Positions 42,149 through 50,731 of a stretch of 64,000 nucleotides of DNA are shown here, piece after piece. The position numbers and the translations under genes are program-made. The DNA is taken from NCBI RefSeq assembly GCF_004361835.1, contig NZ_SNWD01000004.1, positions 1 to 64,000 of the forward strand, in the 5' to 3' direction. Below the pieces are notes generated by a model. The model was not told where the DNA came from, made no database searches, and was given only the letters and a program-made list of their open reading frames with translations. Source of the stretch: Stakelama pacifica. Its GTDB lineage: Bacteria > Pseudomonadota > Alphaproteobacteria > Sphingomonadales > Sphingomonadaceae. How positions within the stretch are numbered: position 1 is the first letter of the stretch; the number at the start of each line of letters is the position of its first letter.

Positions 42149-42568
42149 ATGACGCTCGACACCGAACGCCGCATTCTTCAGCTGATCATCGCCGCGATGG
42201 CGGTGTTTTCGCTGTCGGCTGCCGGGGTGAGCATCGCTCGCGGGCCGGACTGGCTCGGCTATCTGGGCAGTGTTCCGACCGATCTCGACAGCCATTTTCG
42301 GTATCTGTCGGGCCTGCAACTCGGCATCGCGATCGGCTTTTTGAGCTGCATTCCGAAAATCGAGGCGCGCGGCCATCGCTTCCGCACGCTCGGCTTCATC
42401 ATGATGGCGGGCGGCCTCGCCCGGTTCATCGCGCTCTGGCAGGGCGAGCCGCCCTCGCAGGGGCACCTCGTCGCGCTCGGCATCGAACTGGTGCTGGTGC
42501 CCCTGCTGCTCGGCTGGCAGCGATTTCTTGCCAGCCGCTGGCGCGGCATGCGGATGCCGCTGAGCTAA
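42149..42568 (+). CDS. DUF4345 membrane protein
   Basis: 139 aa with four predicted membrane helices. Matches DUF4345 through the DSHFRYLSGLQLGIAIGFLS and CIPKIEARG region. Inner-membrane protein of unknown function. Converges with the amidase gene; the stops are 23 bases apart. Confidence 0.85.
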   Translation: MTLDTERRILQLIIAAMAVFSLSAAGVSIARGPDWLGYLGSVPTDLDSHFRYLSGLQLGIAIGFLSCIPKIEARGHRFRTLGFIMMAGGLARFIALWQGEPPSQGHLVALGIELVLVPLLLGWQRFLASRWRGMRMPLS

Positions 42569-42591
42569 CGCCGGATCCGGCGGGAGCGGCG

Positions 42592-44199
42592 CTACTCCCC
42601 CCTTCCCGCGATCGACACGCCCATGGTCAGCGTCGGCAGATAAGGCGGCGCTATGCGTGCCTGCGATGCCTGTTCATAGGCATAGCCCGCCGCGAGCAGC
42701 CGGGCATCGCTATATTTCGGGCCGATAAAGGACAGGCCGACCGGCACGCCCTGCACCAGCCCCATCGGCACGGTCAGATGCGGATAGCCCGAAATGGCTG
42801 GCAGATCGGACGCGCTGGGGCCGGAAAACTGATCCCCGTAAATCGTGTCCGAAAGCCAGGCCATGCCATAGGTCGGTTCCACCAGCATCGCGGCATCCGC
42901 CTCTCGAAGCATCGTGTCGATCGCATGGGTGGCGAGCTGTTTTGATTTCGCACGGGCGGCGGCATAGGCCGGATCGTCGACGCCGCCGGTCTTTTGGGCC
43001 ATTTCGAAAATTTCCTGCCCGAAATGCGGCATTTCGCTATCGCGATGCGCGTTGTTGAACGCGATCAGATCGGCGAGGCTGCGCGGCTTCACGGTATCGG
43101 GCAGGGTGGCGAGATAGGCCGCCATGTCGCTTTTCAGCTCCATCATCAGCACCTGAAATTCGGCATCGCCCATGCCGTCGGTATCGGGTGCCTCGACATC
43201 GACCAGCACCGCTCCCGCGTCGCGCAGCATCTGCAATTGCTGCCGATAGCGCGCGTTCAGCGTTTCCGGCATATCAGGATGAAGCACGGCGATGCGCACG
43301 CCCTTCAGCGCATCTTTCGACAAGCCCTCGGCATAATCGATGCGATGCTTATCGGCATCGGTGGTTGCCGGATCGGCGGGGTCGCTGCCGACCATTGCGG
43401 TGAACAGCAACGCGGTATCGCGCACGCTGCGCGCCATCGGGCCGGGAATATCCTGACTATGGCTGATCGGCACGATATGAGTCCGGCTGACCAGACCCAT
43501 GGTCGGTTTCAGCCCGACAAGGCCGTTCATGGACGAAGGGCAGACCACCGATCCGTCGGTTTCGGTGCCGATCCCTGCGGCAGCGAAACTCGCCGCCACG
43601 GCGACACCGGTGCCGCTCGACGATCCGCAGGCGGTGCGATCGAGCGCATAGGGGTTTTTGACCAGCCCGCCGACCGCGCTCCATCCCGACATGGAACGGG
43701 TCGAGCGGATATTCGCCCATTCGGAAAGATTGGTCTTGGCAATGATGATCGCGCCCGCCGCCTTTAACCGTGCGACCACCGGCGCGTCGCGGTTCGTGAC
43801 ATTGTCGATCAGCGCAAGGCTTCCCGCCGTGGTCGGCAGCGGTCCGGCGAGTTCGATATTATCTTTGATGACTATCGGAACGCCGTGGAGGGGACCGCGT
43901 ACGCTGCCCGCGCGCCGTTCGGCATCGAGCCGTTTTGCCTCCGCCATGGCCTGAGGATTGACCGCGATGATGCTGCGCAGCGCCGGTCCGTTGCGGTCCA
44001 TCGCCGCGATCCGGTCGAGATAGGCGCGCACCAGTGCTTCGCTCGTCACCTCGCCCCGCGAGAGCGCAGACGACAGATCGGCGAGCGGGCGTTCCTCCAC
44101 CTGCGGAACCACAACCTGCGCGACCGTCGGCGGGGCGGCGCTGATCGAGACGGCAACGGCACAAACGGCCGTCGAAACAGCGGCAAGACGAACATGCAT
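42592..44199 (-). CDS. Periplasmic amidase (amidase signature family)
   Basis: 535 aa. ATG 44199 gives a signal peptide (LAAVSTAVCAVAVSISA, cleavage near VAQ). The Ser-Ser-Lys triad is visible: Lys in GVPIVIKDNIELAG, Ser in CGSSSGTGVAVAASF and Ser in TETDGSVVCPSS. Such enzymes hydrolyse carboxamides; the export signal suggests a periplasmic substrate. Shares a 186-bp divergent promoter region with a TonB receptor, so import and hydrolysis of a common substrate is possible. Confidence 0.9.
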   Translation of the reverse strand: MHVRLAAVSTAVCAVAVSISAAPPTVAQVVVPQVEERPLADLSSALSRGEVTSEALVRAYLDRIAAMDRNGPALRSIIAVNPQAMAEAKRLDAERRAGSVRGPLHGVPIVIKDNIELAGPLPTTAGSLALIDNVTNRDAPVVARLKAAGAIIIAKTNLSEWANIRSTRSMSGWSAVGGLVKNPYALDRTACGSSSGTGVAVAASFAAAGIGTETDGSVVCPSSMNGLVGLKPTMGLVSRTHIVPISHSQDIPGPMARSVRDTALLFTAMVGSDPADPATTDADKHRIDYAEGLSKDALKGVRIAVLHPDMPETLNARYRQQLQMLRDAGAVLVDVEAPDTDGMGDAEFQVLMMELKSDMAAYLATLPDTVKPRSLADLIAFNNAHRDSEMPHFGQEIFEMAQKTGGVDDPAYAAARAKSKQLATHAIDTMLREADAAMLVEPTYGMAWLSDTIYGDQFSGPSASDLPAISGYPHLTVPMGLVQGVPVGLSFIGPKYSDARLLAAGYAYEQASQARIAPPYLPTLTMGVSIAGRGE

Positions 44200-44385
44200 C
44201 GAAATATTCTCCCCCGATAAGCGGCAAAGGCTATCGCGCGCCGCCCTGCCCCTCAAGCGGCGGGAGACGGGACAATTCCCAAAATTGAAAAAAATCTGTC
44301 ACGATTTTTGCGCAAAAGCTTCGCCGCGCTGCAACGCGAGACGCGCAGGGGCTGCGCCGTATCGTGTTAGAAAAGGGGTTTTACC

Positions 44386-46737
44386 ATGCGTCGCACAGCC
44401 TTGCTGCTCACCACCGCGCTATTGTCGACCATCGCCGCACCTGCCCTTGCGCAGACCAGCGGGCTGGAAGATCAGAACGACATCATCGTCACCGCGCAAA
44501 AGGTGGAACAGCGCGCGCTCGACGTGCCGATCACGATCAGCGCGGTTACGGCCAAGCAGATGGACACGCTGGGCGTTTCGGATCTCGACGAGATCAGCAA
44601 CTATGTTCCCGGCCTCAATATTCAGGAACAGAGCGCCAATAATCCCGGCATCGTCATTCGCGGTGTGACGTCGGATTCGGGATCAGCGCAGCAGGCGGCA
44701 CGCGTCACCCTTTATTATAACGGCGTCGATATTTCGCGCTCGCGCGGCGCCTATCAGGGCGTGTACGACATGGACCGGATCGAGGTGATCAAGGGGCCGC
44801 AGGCAACGCTGTTCGGCACCGCGTCGACCATCGGCGCGATCAGCCTGATCTCCGCCCGGCCCAAGCCCGGCTTTTCAGGCAATCTGACCGGCGGATACGG
44901 CAATTACGACCAGAAATTGCTGAGCGGTTATCTGAACGGCGGCAATGACAAGGTGGCGGGCCGCGTCGCATTTCAGTGGAAGAAGCGCGACGGCTATGTC
45001 CATAATCTGTCGGACCGGCAGGGCGATCTGTATGCGCAGGATCAGCTCGGCGTTCGCGGATCGCTTCGCTTCACCCCGACCGACGATCTGACGATCGACC
45101 TGATCGGCACTTATGACCGTCAGCGCAACAGCGGCACGCCGTTCATTTCGAGCATTTACCCGACCGCAAACGGCCCCGCCGATCCGTTCGGCGATGCCAA
45201 TCTGAGTGGCGCGCCCGCAGGCATTTCGAAATCGGTGCTGGGCAGCGACGATCTTGGCCTGACGCGCGATGTCTATGACGCCAACCTGACCGTCTCCTAT
45301 GACTTTGCCGATGGCTGGAACTTCACCACGGTGAACGGCTATCGCGATTTCGATTCGCGTGAAGTCTTCGATGCCGACGGTTCCGCCGCCTGGTATCTGG
45401 AATTCGCCGAGAACGCGAAGGGCTGGCAGGCGAGCCATGAAGGGCGCTTCACCTATAATGACGACCATGTCCGCGCGTCGTTCGGATGGAATTTCTTCCA
45501 CGAAGATTCGCGGCAGGTCGTTCCTTTCTCGACCGAAGAAGGCACCTATCTGCAATGTTCGCTGCTCGCTACGGGAGGCAGCGTTCCTAATCCGCTGAAC
45601 CCCGGCACCAATATCCTGCCGATCGCGGGCCTGCCGTGTATCGCGCCCGACGGTACGGTCACGGCGAGCCGGGTGACGCCGGTGCTGACCGGCATCTTCC
45701 TCCCCGAGCCGCTCGCCGCCATTCCCTATAGCGGCGCCTATGCCAATTACGGCGTAAACGACAGCTATTCGGTGTTCGGCGACGTTGCCTGGAACATTAC
45801 GCCGCGCCTGCAGGTCACCATCGGCACCCGCGTGCTGATCGAACAGCGCAAATCGGAATATACTGCCGATATGCCGAACAGTGAGATCTTCAAGGCAGCC
45901 GGCGTGTTTCGCCCGCTACTGCCGATCGTCGACACGGCGGGCCGGACGTATTCGGCGAAGAAGAGCTTTTCGGGCGTGCTGCCCCGCTTCAACCTGCTCT
46001 ACAAGATCAATGACGGGCTTAACCTGTACGGCACGATTTCGAAGGGTCGCCGTTCGCCGACCGTCAATGTCGTATCGGCAGCGGGTCCACGCCCCGACAT
46101 CAGCGTGATCCCGGAAGAAACCGTCTGGAACTATGAAGGCGGCGTGAAATATGCGCGGGGGCCGCTCTCTGCCTCACTGGGCGTTTATTACGATACCTAT
46201 AAGGGCTTTCAGGTATCGGTGCGTCAGGGCGACGGGTCGTTCCGCACCGAAAGCGCGGGCGATGCGACGAATTTCGGCGTCGAAGGCGAAATGTCGGTGC
46301 GGCCGGTTTCGTGGTTCAACCTGTTCGGCAATTTCGCCTATACCGACGCGAAGATCAAAGACGATGCGCGGTTCCAGTTTGCCGGCGACCGGTTCCGGTT
46401 GCAGCCGAAATGGCAGGCAGCGGGCGGCTTTTCGATCGACGCGCCGATCGGTAACGGCATGGCGGTCTTCGCAACGCCCAGCGTCACCTATCGCAGCAAA
46501 ATCTATTTCGAACTGCCCAATAGCGAGGCCGCGTCTCAGGACGGCGTAACGCTCGTCAATGCCAAAGCGGGCGTGCGCTTCGGTGACGGCCGGTTCGAAA
46601 TCGCTGGCTGGGTCCACAATCTGACCAACGAGAAATATCTGCTCGATGCAGGCAATACCGGCGGGTCGTTCGGCGACATCACGCTGATCCCGGCGGAGCC
46701 GCGCTTCTACGGGGTGCAGGTGTCGGCAGGCTTCTGA
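44386..46737 (+). CDS. TonB-dependent outer-membrane receptor
   Basis: 783 aa. Signal peptide MRRTALLLTTALLSTIAAPA (cleaved near ALAQ). A TonB box-like DIIVTAQKVEQRALDVP is followed by the plug domain (GLNIQEQSANNPGIVIRGVT, VEVIKGPQATLFGTAST-like segment at about 125-140) and a long beta-barrel ending in Phe. The substrate is not evident; sphingomonads use many such receptors for organic compounds and siderophores. Confidence 0.92.
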   Translation: MRRTALLLTTALLSTIAAPALAQTSGLEDQNDIIVTAQKVEQRALDVPITISAVTAKQMDTLGVSDLDEISNYVPGLNIQEQSANNPGIVIRGVTSDSGSAQQAARVTLYYNGVDISRSRGAYQGVYDMDRIEVIKGPQATLFGTASTIGAISLISARPKPGFSGNLTGGYGNYDQKLLSGYLNGGNDKVAGRVAFQWKKRDGYVHNLSDRQGDLYAQDQLGVRGSLRFTPTDDLTIDLIGTYDRQRNSGTPFISSIYPTANGPADPFGDANLSGAPAGISKSVLGSDDLGLTRDVYDANLTVSYDFADGWNFTTVNGYRDFDSREVFDADGSAAWYLEFAENAKGWQASHEGRFTYNDDHVRASFGWNFFHEDSRQVVPFSTEEGTYLQCSLLATGGSVPNPLNPGTNILPIAGLPCIAPDGTVTASRVTPVLTGIFLPEPLAAIPYSGAYANYGVNDSYSVFGDVAWNITPRLQVTIGTRVLIEQRKSEYTADMPNSEIFKAAGVFRPLLPIVDTAGRTYSAKKSFSGVLPRFNLLYKINDGLNLYGTISKGRRSPTVNVVSAAGPRPDISVIPEETVWNYEGGVKYARGPLSASLGVYYDTYKGFQVSVRQGDGSFRTESAGDATNFGVEGEMSVRPVSWFNLFGNFAYTDAKIKDDARFQFAGDRFRLQPKWQAAGGFSIDAPIGNGMAVFATPSVTYRSKIYFELPNSEAASQDGVTLVNAKAGVRFGDGRFEIAGWVHNLTNEKYLLDAGNTGGSFGDITLIPAEPRFYGVQVSAGF

Positions 46738-46762
46738 CCACACCGTCATCGGTAACGAAAGG

Positions 46763-46794
46763 ATCGGCGGGTGCCATGCGCCCGCCGATTTTTT
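46763..46794 (+). terminator. Terminator of the TonB receptor gene
   Basis: ATCGGCGGG (46763-46771), 9-base loop, CCCGCCGAT (46781-46789), then a run of T to 46794. Strong intrinsic terminator 26 bases after the stop. Confidence 0.9.
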
Positions 46795-47206
46795 ATGGCC
46801 TTTCGATGCCCGCGACACCATATGTGGCCAAGCGGCGGGTGCAGCATTCTATCCACCGGAATATTTTTTTGTTCGCTGCTCGTTCTCTTGCACGTTTCGG
46901 ACCCGTGGAAGGTCCACGCGTCGCGGTCCCTTCGGACCGGTGAAACGAGTCATTTGGGCGACGAACCGAGTCCCGGAAACGTAATTAATCCGCTTGCGTT
47001 CGGAAGCGATTGGGCACAATCTCTAGTGGCTGTTTGCGGGGGCAGACCCTATCACTGGTAGACCAGTGGCCGCATGACGATATTGCAGGCTGTCCCCAAC
47101 CGCGCCTTTTCGGCGCAGATGATCACTTTTTGTTCTCGCGCAATGCCGCCGGGATGATAGCATCGGGGTCCGCCTCGATTCGAACGTACAAGGAACGGGG
47201 CCAGTC
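46795..47206. other. Long leader/promoter region of nrdA
   Basis: No gene supported. Contains local hairpins (for example GGTCC-CTTC-GGACC near 46928-46941) and the candidate NrdR boxes listed separately. The length suggests regulated expression of nrdA. Confidence 0.55.
47014..47061. promoter_or_regulatory. Candidate tandem NrdR boxes upstream of nrdA
   Basis: GCACAATCTCTAGTGG (47014-47029) and ACCCTATCACTGGTAG (47046-47061) resemble the NrdR consensus (acaCwAtATaTwGtgt) and are 32 bp apart start to start, near the three-turn spacing usual for NrdR. The second box is the weaker match. They lie about 150 bp before the nrdA start. NrdR is the dATP/ATP-sensing repressor of ribonucleotide reductase genes. 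Confidence 0.5.
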
Positions 47207-49114
47207 ATGGATTTCAGGGAAACGCACGACGTGAGCGACACCGCCACCGAAACCGCACAAGCCGCCGCCAGCACCAGCGCACCGGGCAAGGCCCCCGAGC
47301 GCACGTCAAAAACGGTGGACCCGCGCGCTTATGCAATCGAGGTCGACCATTCGCGCGACGCCCTTCTCACCGATTTCGGCAAAGAGACGCTGAAGGACCG
47401 CTATCTGCTGCCGGGCGAGGGCTATCAGGACCTGTTCGTGCGCGTGGCGTGCGCCTATGCCGACGATGGCGAACATGCCCAGCGGCTGTACGACTATATC
47501 TCGAAATTATGGTTCATGCCCGCGACGCCCGTTCTGTCGAACGGCGGTACGGGACGCGGCCTGCCGATTTCCTGCTACCTCAATTCGGTGCCCGACAGCC
47601 TGAACGGCATCGTCGACACCTGGAACGAGAATGTGTGGCTGGCCAGCCGGGGCGGCGGCATCGGCACCTATTGGGGCCATGTGCGCGGCATCGGCGAGCC
47701 GGTGGGCCTGAACGGCAAGACCAGCGGCATCATTCCGTTCGTGCGGGTGATGGATTCGCTGACGCTTGCGATCAGTCAGGGATCGCTGCGTCGCGGTTCG
47801 GCCGCCTGCTATCTCGACGTCAGCCATCCGGAGATCGAGGAATTCCTCGAAATCCGCAAACCTTCGGGCGATTTCAACCGCAAGGCGCTGAACCTGCACC
47901 ATGGCGTACTGCTGACCGACGAATTCATGGAATGCGTGCGCGACGGCGGCGAATGGATTTTGCGCAGCCCCAAGGACGGGTCGGAGCGCGGCAAGGTCGA
48001 TGCGCGCGCATTGTTCCAGAAGCTGGTCGAAACCCGGCTGGCGACCGGCGAGCCGTATATCGTGTTCGCCGATCATGTGAACAACAACATGCCCAAGCAT
48101 CATCGCGAGCTTGGGCTGAAGGTTTCGACGTCGAATCTGTGCAGCGAAATCACGCTGCCGACCGGCTATGACCATCTGGGCAATGACCGCACGGCGGTGT
48201 GCTGCCTGTCCTCGCTCAACCTCGAAACCTGGGACGAATGGTCGAAGGACAAGCGCTTTATCGAGGATGTCATGCGCTTTCTCGACAATGTGCTGAGCGA
48301 TTATATCGAGCGCGCGCCCGAAGAGATGGCGCGGGCGAAATACAGCGCGATGCGCGAACGCTCTGTCGGGCTTGGCGTCATGGGGTTCCACTCCTTCCTG
48401 CAGGCGCGCGGACTGCCGTTCGAAGGCGCGATGGCGAAGTCGTGGAACACGCGCATCTTCAAGCATATCAATGCGGCGGCAAACGAAGCGTCGATGCAGC
48501 TCGCGGTCGAGCGCGGCCCCTGCCCCGATGCAGCCGATGTCGGCGTGATGGAGCGCTTCTCCTGCAAAATGGCGATCGCGCCGACCGCGTCGATCAGCAT
48601 CATTTGCGGCGGGACCAGCGCGTGCATCGAACCGATCCCGGCGAATATCTATACGCACAAGACGCTGTCGGGCAGCTTCGTGGTGAAGAATCCGTATCTG
48701 GAAAAATTGCTCGATAAGAAGTCGAAAAATTCGGACGCGATCTGGAACTCGATCCTCGAAAAGAACGGTTCGGTGCAGCATCTCGATTTCCTCAACGCCG
48801 AGGAGAAGGATTGCTACAAGACCAGCTTCGAGATCGATCAGCGCTGGATTCTGGAGCTGGCCGGTGACCGGTCGCCCTATATCGATCAGGCACAGTCGCT
48901 GAACCTGTTCATCCCGGCAGATTGCGACAAATGGGACCTGCTGATGCTGCATTTCCGCGCGTGGGAGCTGGGTATCAAGTCGCTTTACTATCTGCGGTCG
49001 AAATCGGTGCAGCGTGCAGGGTTCGCAGGCGGCGTGGAAGCGGACAATACGTCCGAGCTCGCCAAATACGAACTGCCGACCACCGACTATGACGAGTGCC
49101 TCGCCTGTCAGTAA
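47207..49114 (+). CDS. nrdA: Class I ribonucleotide reductase, alpha subunit
   Basis: 635 aa. Reduces ribonucleotides to deoxyribonucleotides with NrdB. Active-site regions GLPISCYLNSVPDSL and TSNLCSEITLPTG and the C-terminal redox pair DECLACQ are present. The N-terminus is short and shows no obvious ATP-cone (allosteric activity) domain. Single gene between its own long leader and a terminator at 49220; nrdB is 1.6 kb downstream on the same strand, with other genes between. Confidence 0.95.
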   Translation: MDFRETHDVSDTATETAQAAASTSAPGKAPERTSKTVDPRAYAIEVDHSRDALLTDFGKETLKDRYLLPGEGYQDLFVRVACAYADDGEHAQRLYDYISKLWFMPATPVLSNGGTGRGLPISCYLNSVPDSLNGIVDTWNENVWLASRGGGIGTYWGHVRGIGEPVGLNGKTSGIIPFVRVMDSLTLAISQGSLRRGSAACYLDVSHPEIEEFLEIRKPSGDFNRKALNLHHGVLLTDEFMECVRDGGEWILRSPKDGSERGKVDARALFQKLVETRLATGEPYIVFADHVNNNMPKHHRELGLKVSTSNLCSEITLPTGYDHLGNDRTAVCCLSSLNLETWDEWSKDKRFIEDVMRFLDNVLSDYIERAPEEMARAKYSAMRERSVGLGVMGFHSFLQARGLPFEGAMAKSWNTRIFKHINAAANEASMQLAVERGPCPDAADVGVMERFSCKMAIAPTASISIICGGTSACIEPIPANIYTHKTLSGSFVVKNPYLEKLLDKKSKNSDAIWNSILEKNGSVQHLDFLNAEEKDCYKTSFEIDQRWILELAGDRSPYIDQAQSLNLFIPADCDKWDLLMLHFRAWELGIKSLYYLRSKSVQRAGFAGGVEADNTSELAKYELPTTDYDECLACQ

Positions 49115-49219
49115 GGCGCGGCGCGTGTCCCGGCACTGTCGGGACATAGCGCACCCTATGCCGCCAAAGGGCGGAGAAAAGAGATATGCGCAGGATCAGC
49201 GACATACAGACAAGCGACA

Positions 49220-49246
49220 CCCCGGCCCGCATGATGCGGACCGGGG
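49220..49246 (+). terminator. Terminator after nrdA
   Basis: CCCCGG (49220-49225) with inner CCGCAT/GATGCGG pairing and CCGGGG (49241-49246), followed by CGTTTAT. Confidence 0.7.
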
Positions 49247-49302
49247 CGTTTATCTGCGCTCGACAGCGCCTGTTATATGAAAGCGCTGCCCGCCGACCGC
49301 GC

Positions 49303-49399
49303 CGTCATTGCGACGGGCGGAGCGAGGCGGCGATCCCGCATTGCACCGGTACGGCGCGAAAAGCTGGATTGCCGCGCCCCTACGGGGCTCGCAATGACG
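49303..49399. repeat. Dispersed palindromic intergenic repeat (copy 1)
   Basis: CGTCATTGCGA (49303-49313) and TCGCAATGACG (49389-49399) form a perfect 11-bp inverted repeat. Within it, 49366-49392 matches 53982-54008 in inverse orientation at 26 of 27 bases. REP-like element typical of sphingomonad intergenic regions. Confidence 0.75.
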
Positions 49400-49434
49400 A
49401 TGGCGCTATAGCGTCGCGTCACTGCGAACCGCAG

Positions 49435-49686
49435 TTACTCAGCCGTTTCGAACATGTCCTGCGCGTTTTGCGCGGTCGCGGAAAGGCGCACGGTGTCGCC
49501 TTCGACCTCTGCGATCAGGCCGGCGGGAATGTAATGGTGCTTCGCGCCCTTGCCGTCCTTGGTCGACGGGCTGTCGTTCTTGGTCATCTTGATCCGGTCG
49601 CCGTCCATATGATCGACGGTGCCGAGATGCACGCCGTCCGCGCCGACGATGTTCATATGTTCTTTGATGTTGCTGGTATCAGCCAT
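49435..49686 (-). CDS. DUF2171 family protein
   Basis: 83 aa from ATG 49686, with AGGAG 8 bases upstream. MADTSNIKEHMNIVGADGVH then GTVDHMDGDRIKMTK and HHYIPAGLI are diagnostic of DUF2171. Small soluble protein of unknown function. A tandem paralogue follows at 49828-50052. Confidence 0.88.
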   Translation of the reverse strand: MADTSNIKEHMNIVGADGVHLGTVDHMDGDRIKMTKNDSPSTKDGKGAKHHYIPAGLIAEVEGDTVRLSATAQNAQDMFETAE

Positions 49687-49772
49687 GATGCGTCTCCTTG
49701 CTTCAGACGAATAGGAAAACGCACGTCCGCGCGAATTGATGCACGCGATCGGCGACGCTTTGCACAAAATAA

Positions 49773-49801
49773 AACCCCCGCCGGGCGATGCCGGGCGGGG
49801 G
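49773..49801 (-). terminator. Terminator between the two DUF2171 genes
   Basis: GCCCCCGCC (49801-49793) with GGCGGGGGT (49781-49773), then TTTATTTTG on the minus strand. Ends the upstream DUF2171 transcript. Confidence 0.8.
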
Positions 49802-49827
49802 CTTTGAATCGTCGGCTGTCGCGTCGA

Positions 49828-50052
49828 TCAGACTTTCATGTCCTGCGCGGTCGGTTCGTCGACCTTCAGGTAAATCCGATTGTCTTCCACGCGGTCGACC
49901 AGATCCATTTCGATGTAATGGTGACGGGAATCGCCGCTGTCAGTCTTGGTCATCTTAATACGGTCGCCTTCGACTTTGTCGACGGTACCGACATGCTGAC
50001 CGTTCTTGCCAGCGATTTCCATATGTTCCTTGATGCGCATCTTGTCGAACAT
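49828..50052 (-). CDS. DUF2171 family protein (paralogue)
   Basis: 74 aa from ATG 50052. KMRIKEHMEIAGKNGQHVGT, VDKVEGDRIKMTKTDSG and RHHYIEMDLVDRV align along the whole length with the neighbouring DUF2171 protein, which has a short insertion (STKDGKGA). Separate transcript, because a terminator lies between the two genes. Confidence 0.88.
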   Translation of the reverse strand: MFDKMRIKEHMEIAGKNGQHVGTVDKVEGDRIKMTKTDSGDSRHHYIEMDLVDRVEDNRIYLKVDEPTAQDMKV

Positions 50053-50156
50053 TTGCGTTCTCCCAAATCTGTTCTTGCCAATATGCGCTATCAACGGGCC
50101 GCAGCGCCAACTGTTCCTGAAAATCCCGTTGCGCAGGTGCAACTATTGGAGGTGGC

Positions 50157-50450
50157 ATGAAACGGACCGGTTTTCTCCTCGTCCCCCTCACCGCCCTGCT
50201 GAGCGGATGCGCGCGTCAGGTCGCGAGCGCAGTCACGCCAGCCGCACCCGGCTTCCTGCTGGGTCTGTGGCACGGATTCATCTTTCCCGTGGCATGGGTA
50301 CTGTCGCTGTTCCTGCCCGACATCGCCATTTATGCCGTGCCCAATAATGGCGGCTGGTATGATTTCGGCTATTTTGTCGGCATCGTGTTTCTGGGCGTGG
50401 GTGCACGCGGGACCAGAACCGTGTATCGTACGCGCGTGGTGCGGCGATGA
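50157..50450 (+). CDS. Putative membrane lipoprotein, unrecognised
   Basis: 97 aa. Signal sequence with a lipobox-like LLSGC (residues 14-18), then two hydrophobic stretches (about 32-60 and 72-85). SD-like GGAGG lies just before the ATG. Overlaps the next small membrane gene by 4 bases. Function unknown. Confidence 0.65.
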   Translation: MKRTGFLLVPLTALLSGCARQVASAVTPAAPGFLLGLWHGFIFPVAWVLSLFLPDIAIYAVPNNGGWYDFGYFVGIVFLGVGARGTRTVYRTRVVRR

Positions 50451-50680
50451 GCCTCGCGACCTTGAGCCCGACGATCCTCGTGATGTTCGCGGTGGCGCTT
50501 ACCGCCGCGCTGTCCGGTCTGTGGCTGCTGTCGCGGCTTAGAAGGCCGGTCGGCGAGGCCCGAATCTATGCCTATCGCATGATCGCGGTGATGGCGCTTG
50601 CCCTTGCCGCCATTCTCACCATGTCGGCCGCAGCCATGTGGTCGTGGAATGGCGAGATCGCTGCGGGAGGCGCGGCATGA
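50447..50680 (+). CDS. Small two-helix membrane protein, unrecognised
   Basis: 77 aa; helices at about 10-30 and 43-65. Start overlaps the upstream stop (ATGA), so the two membrane proteins are coupled. It lies 51 bases before nrdB and could be co-transcribed with it. Confidence 0.65.
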   Translation: MSLATLSPTILVMFAVALTAALSGLWLLSRLRRPVGEARIYAYRMIAVMALALAAILTMSAAAMWSWNGEIAAGGAA

Positions 50681-50731
50681 ACCGCGCCGCCGCCCCTTTT
50701 TGTTTTTCAGTTTCGCATCCGGAGTAGCCCC

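Noticed and set aside
42133..42945. 270-codon plus-strand frame overlapping DUF4345 and the amidase 3' end
   Set aside because: It runs out of frame through DUF4345 and antisense to the amidase; Arg/Ala-rich without motifs.
46928..46941. Riboswitch in the nrdA leader
   Set aside because: Only a simple GGTCC-CTTC-GGACC hairpin and short repeats are visible; nothing resembles a cobalamin or other known riboswitch core.
47507..49147. 546-codon minus-strand frame opposite nrdA
   Set aside because: nrdA is certain from its active-site motifs; the opposite frame is rich in Arg, His and Gln with no domain.
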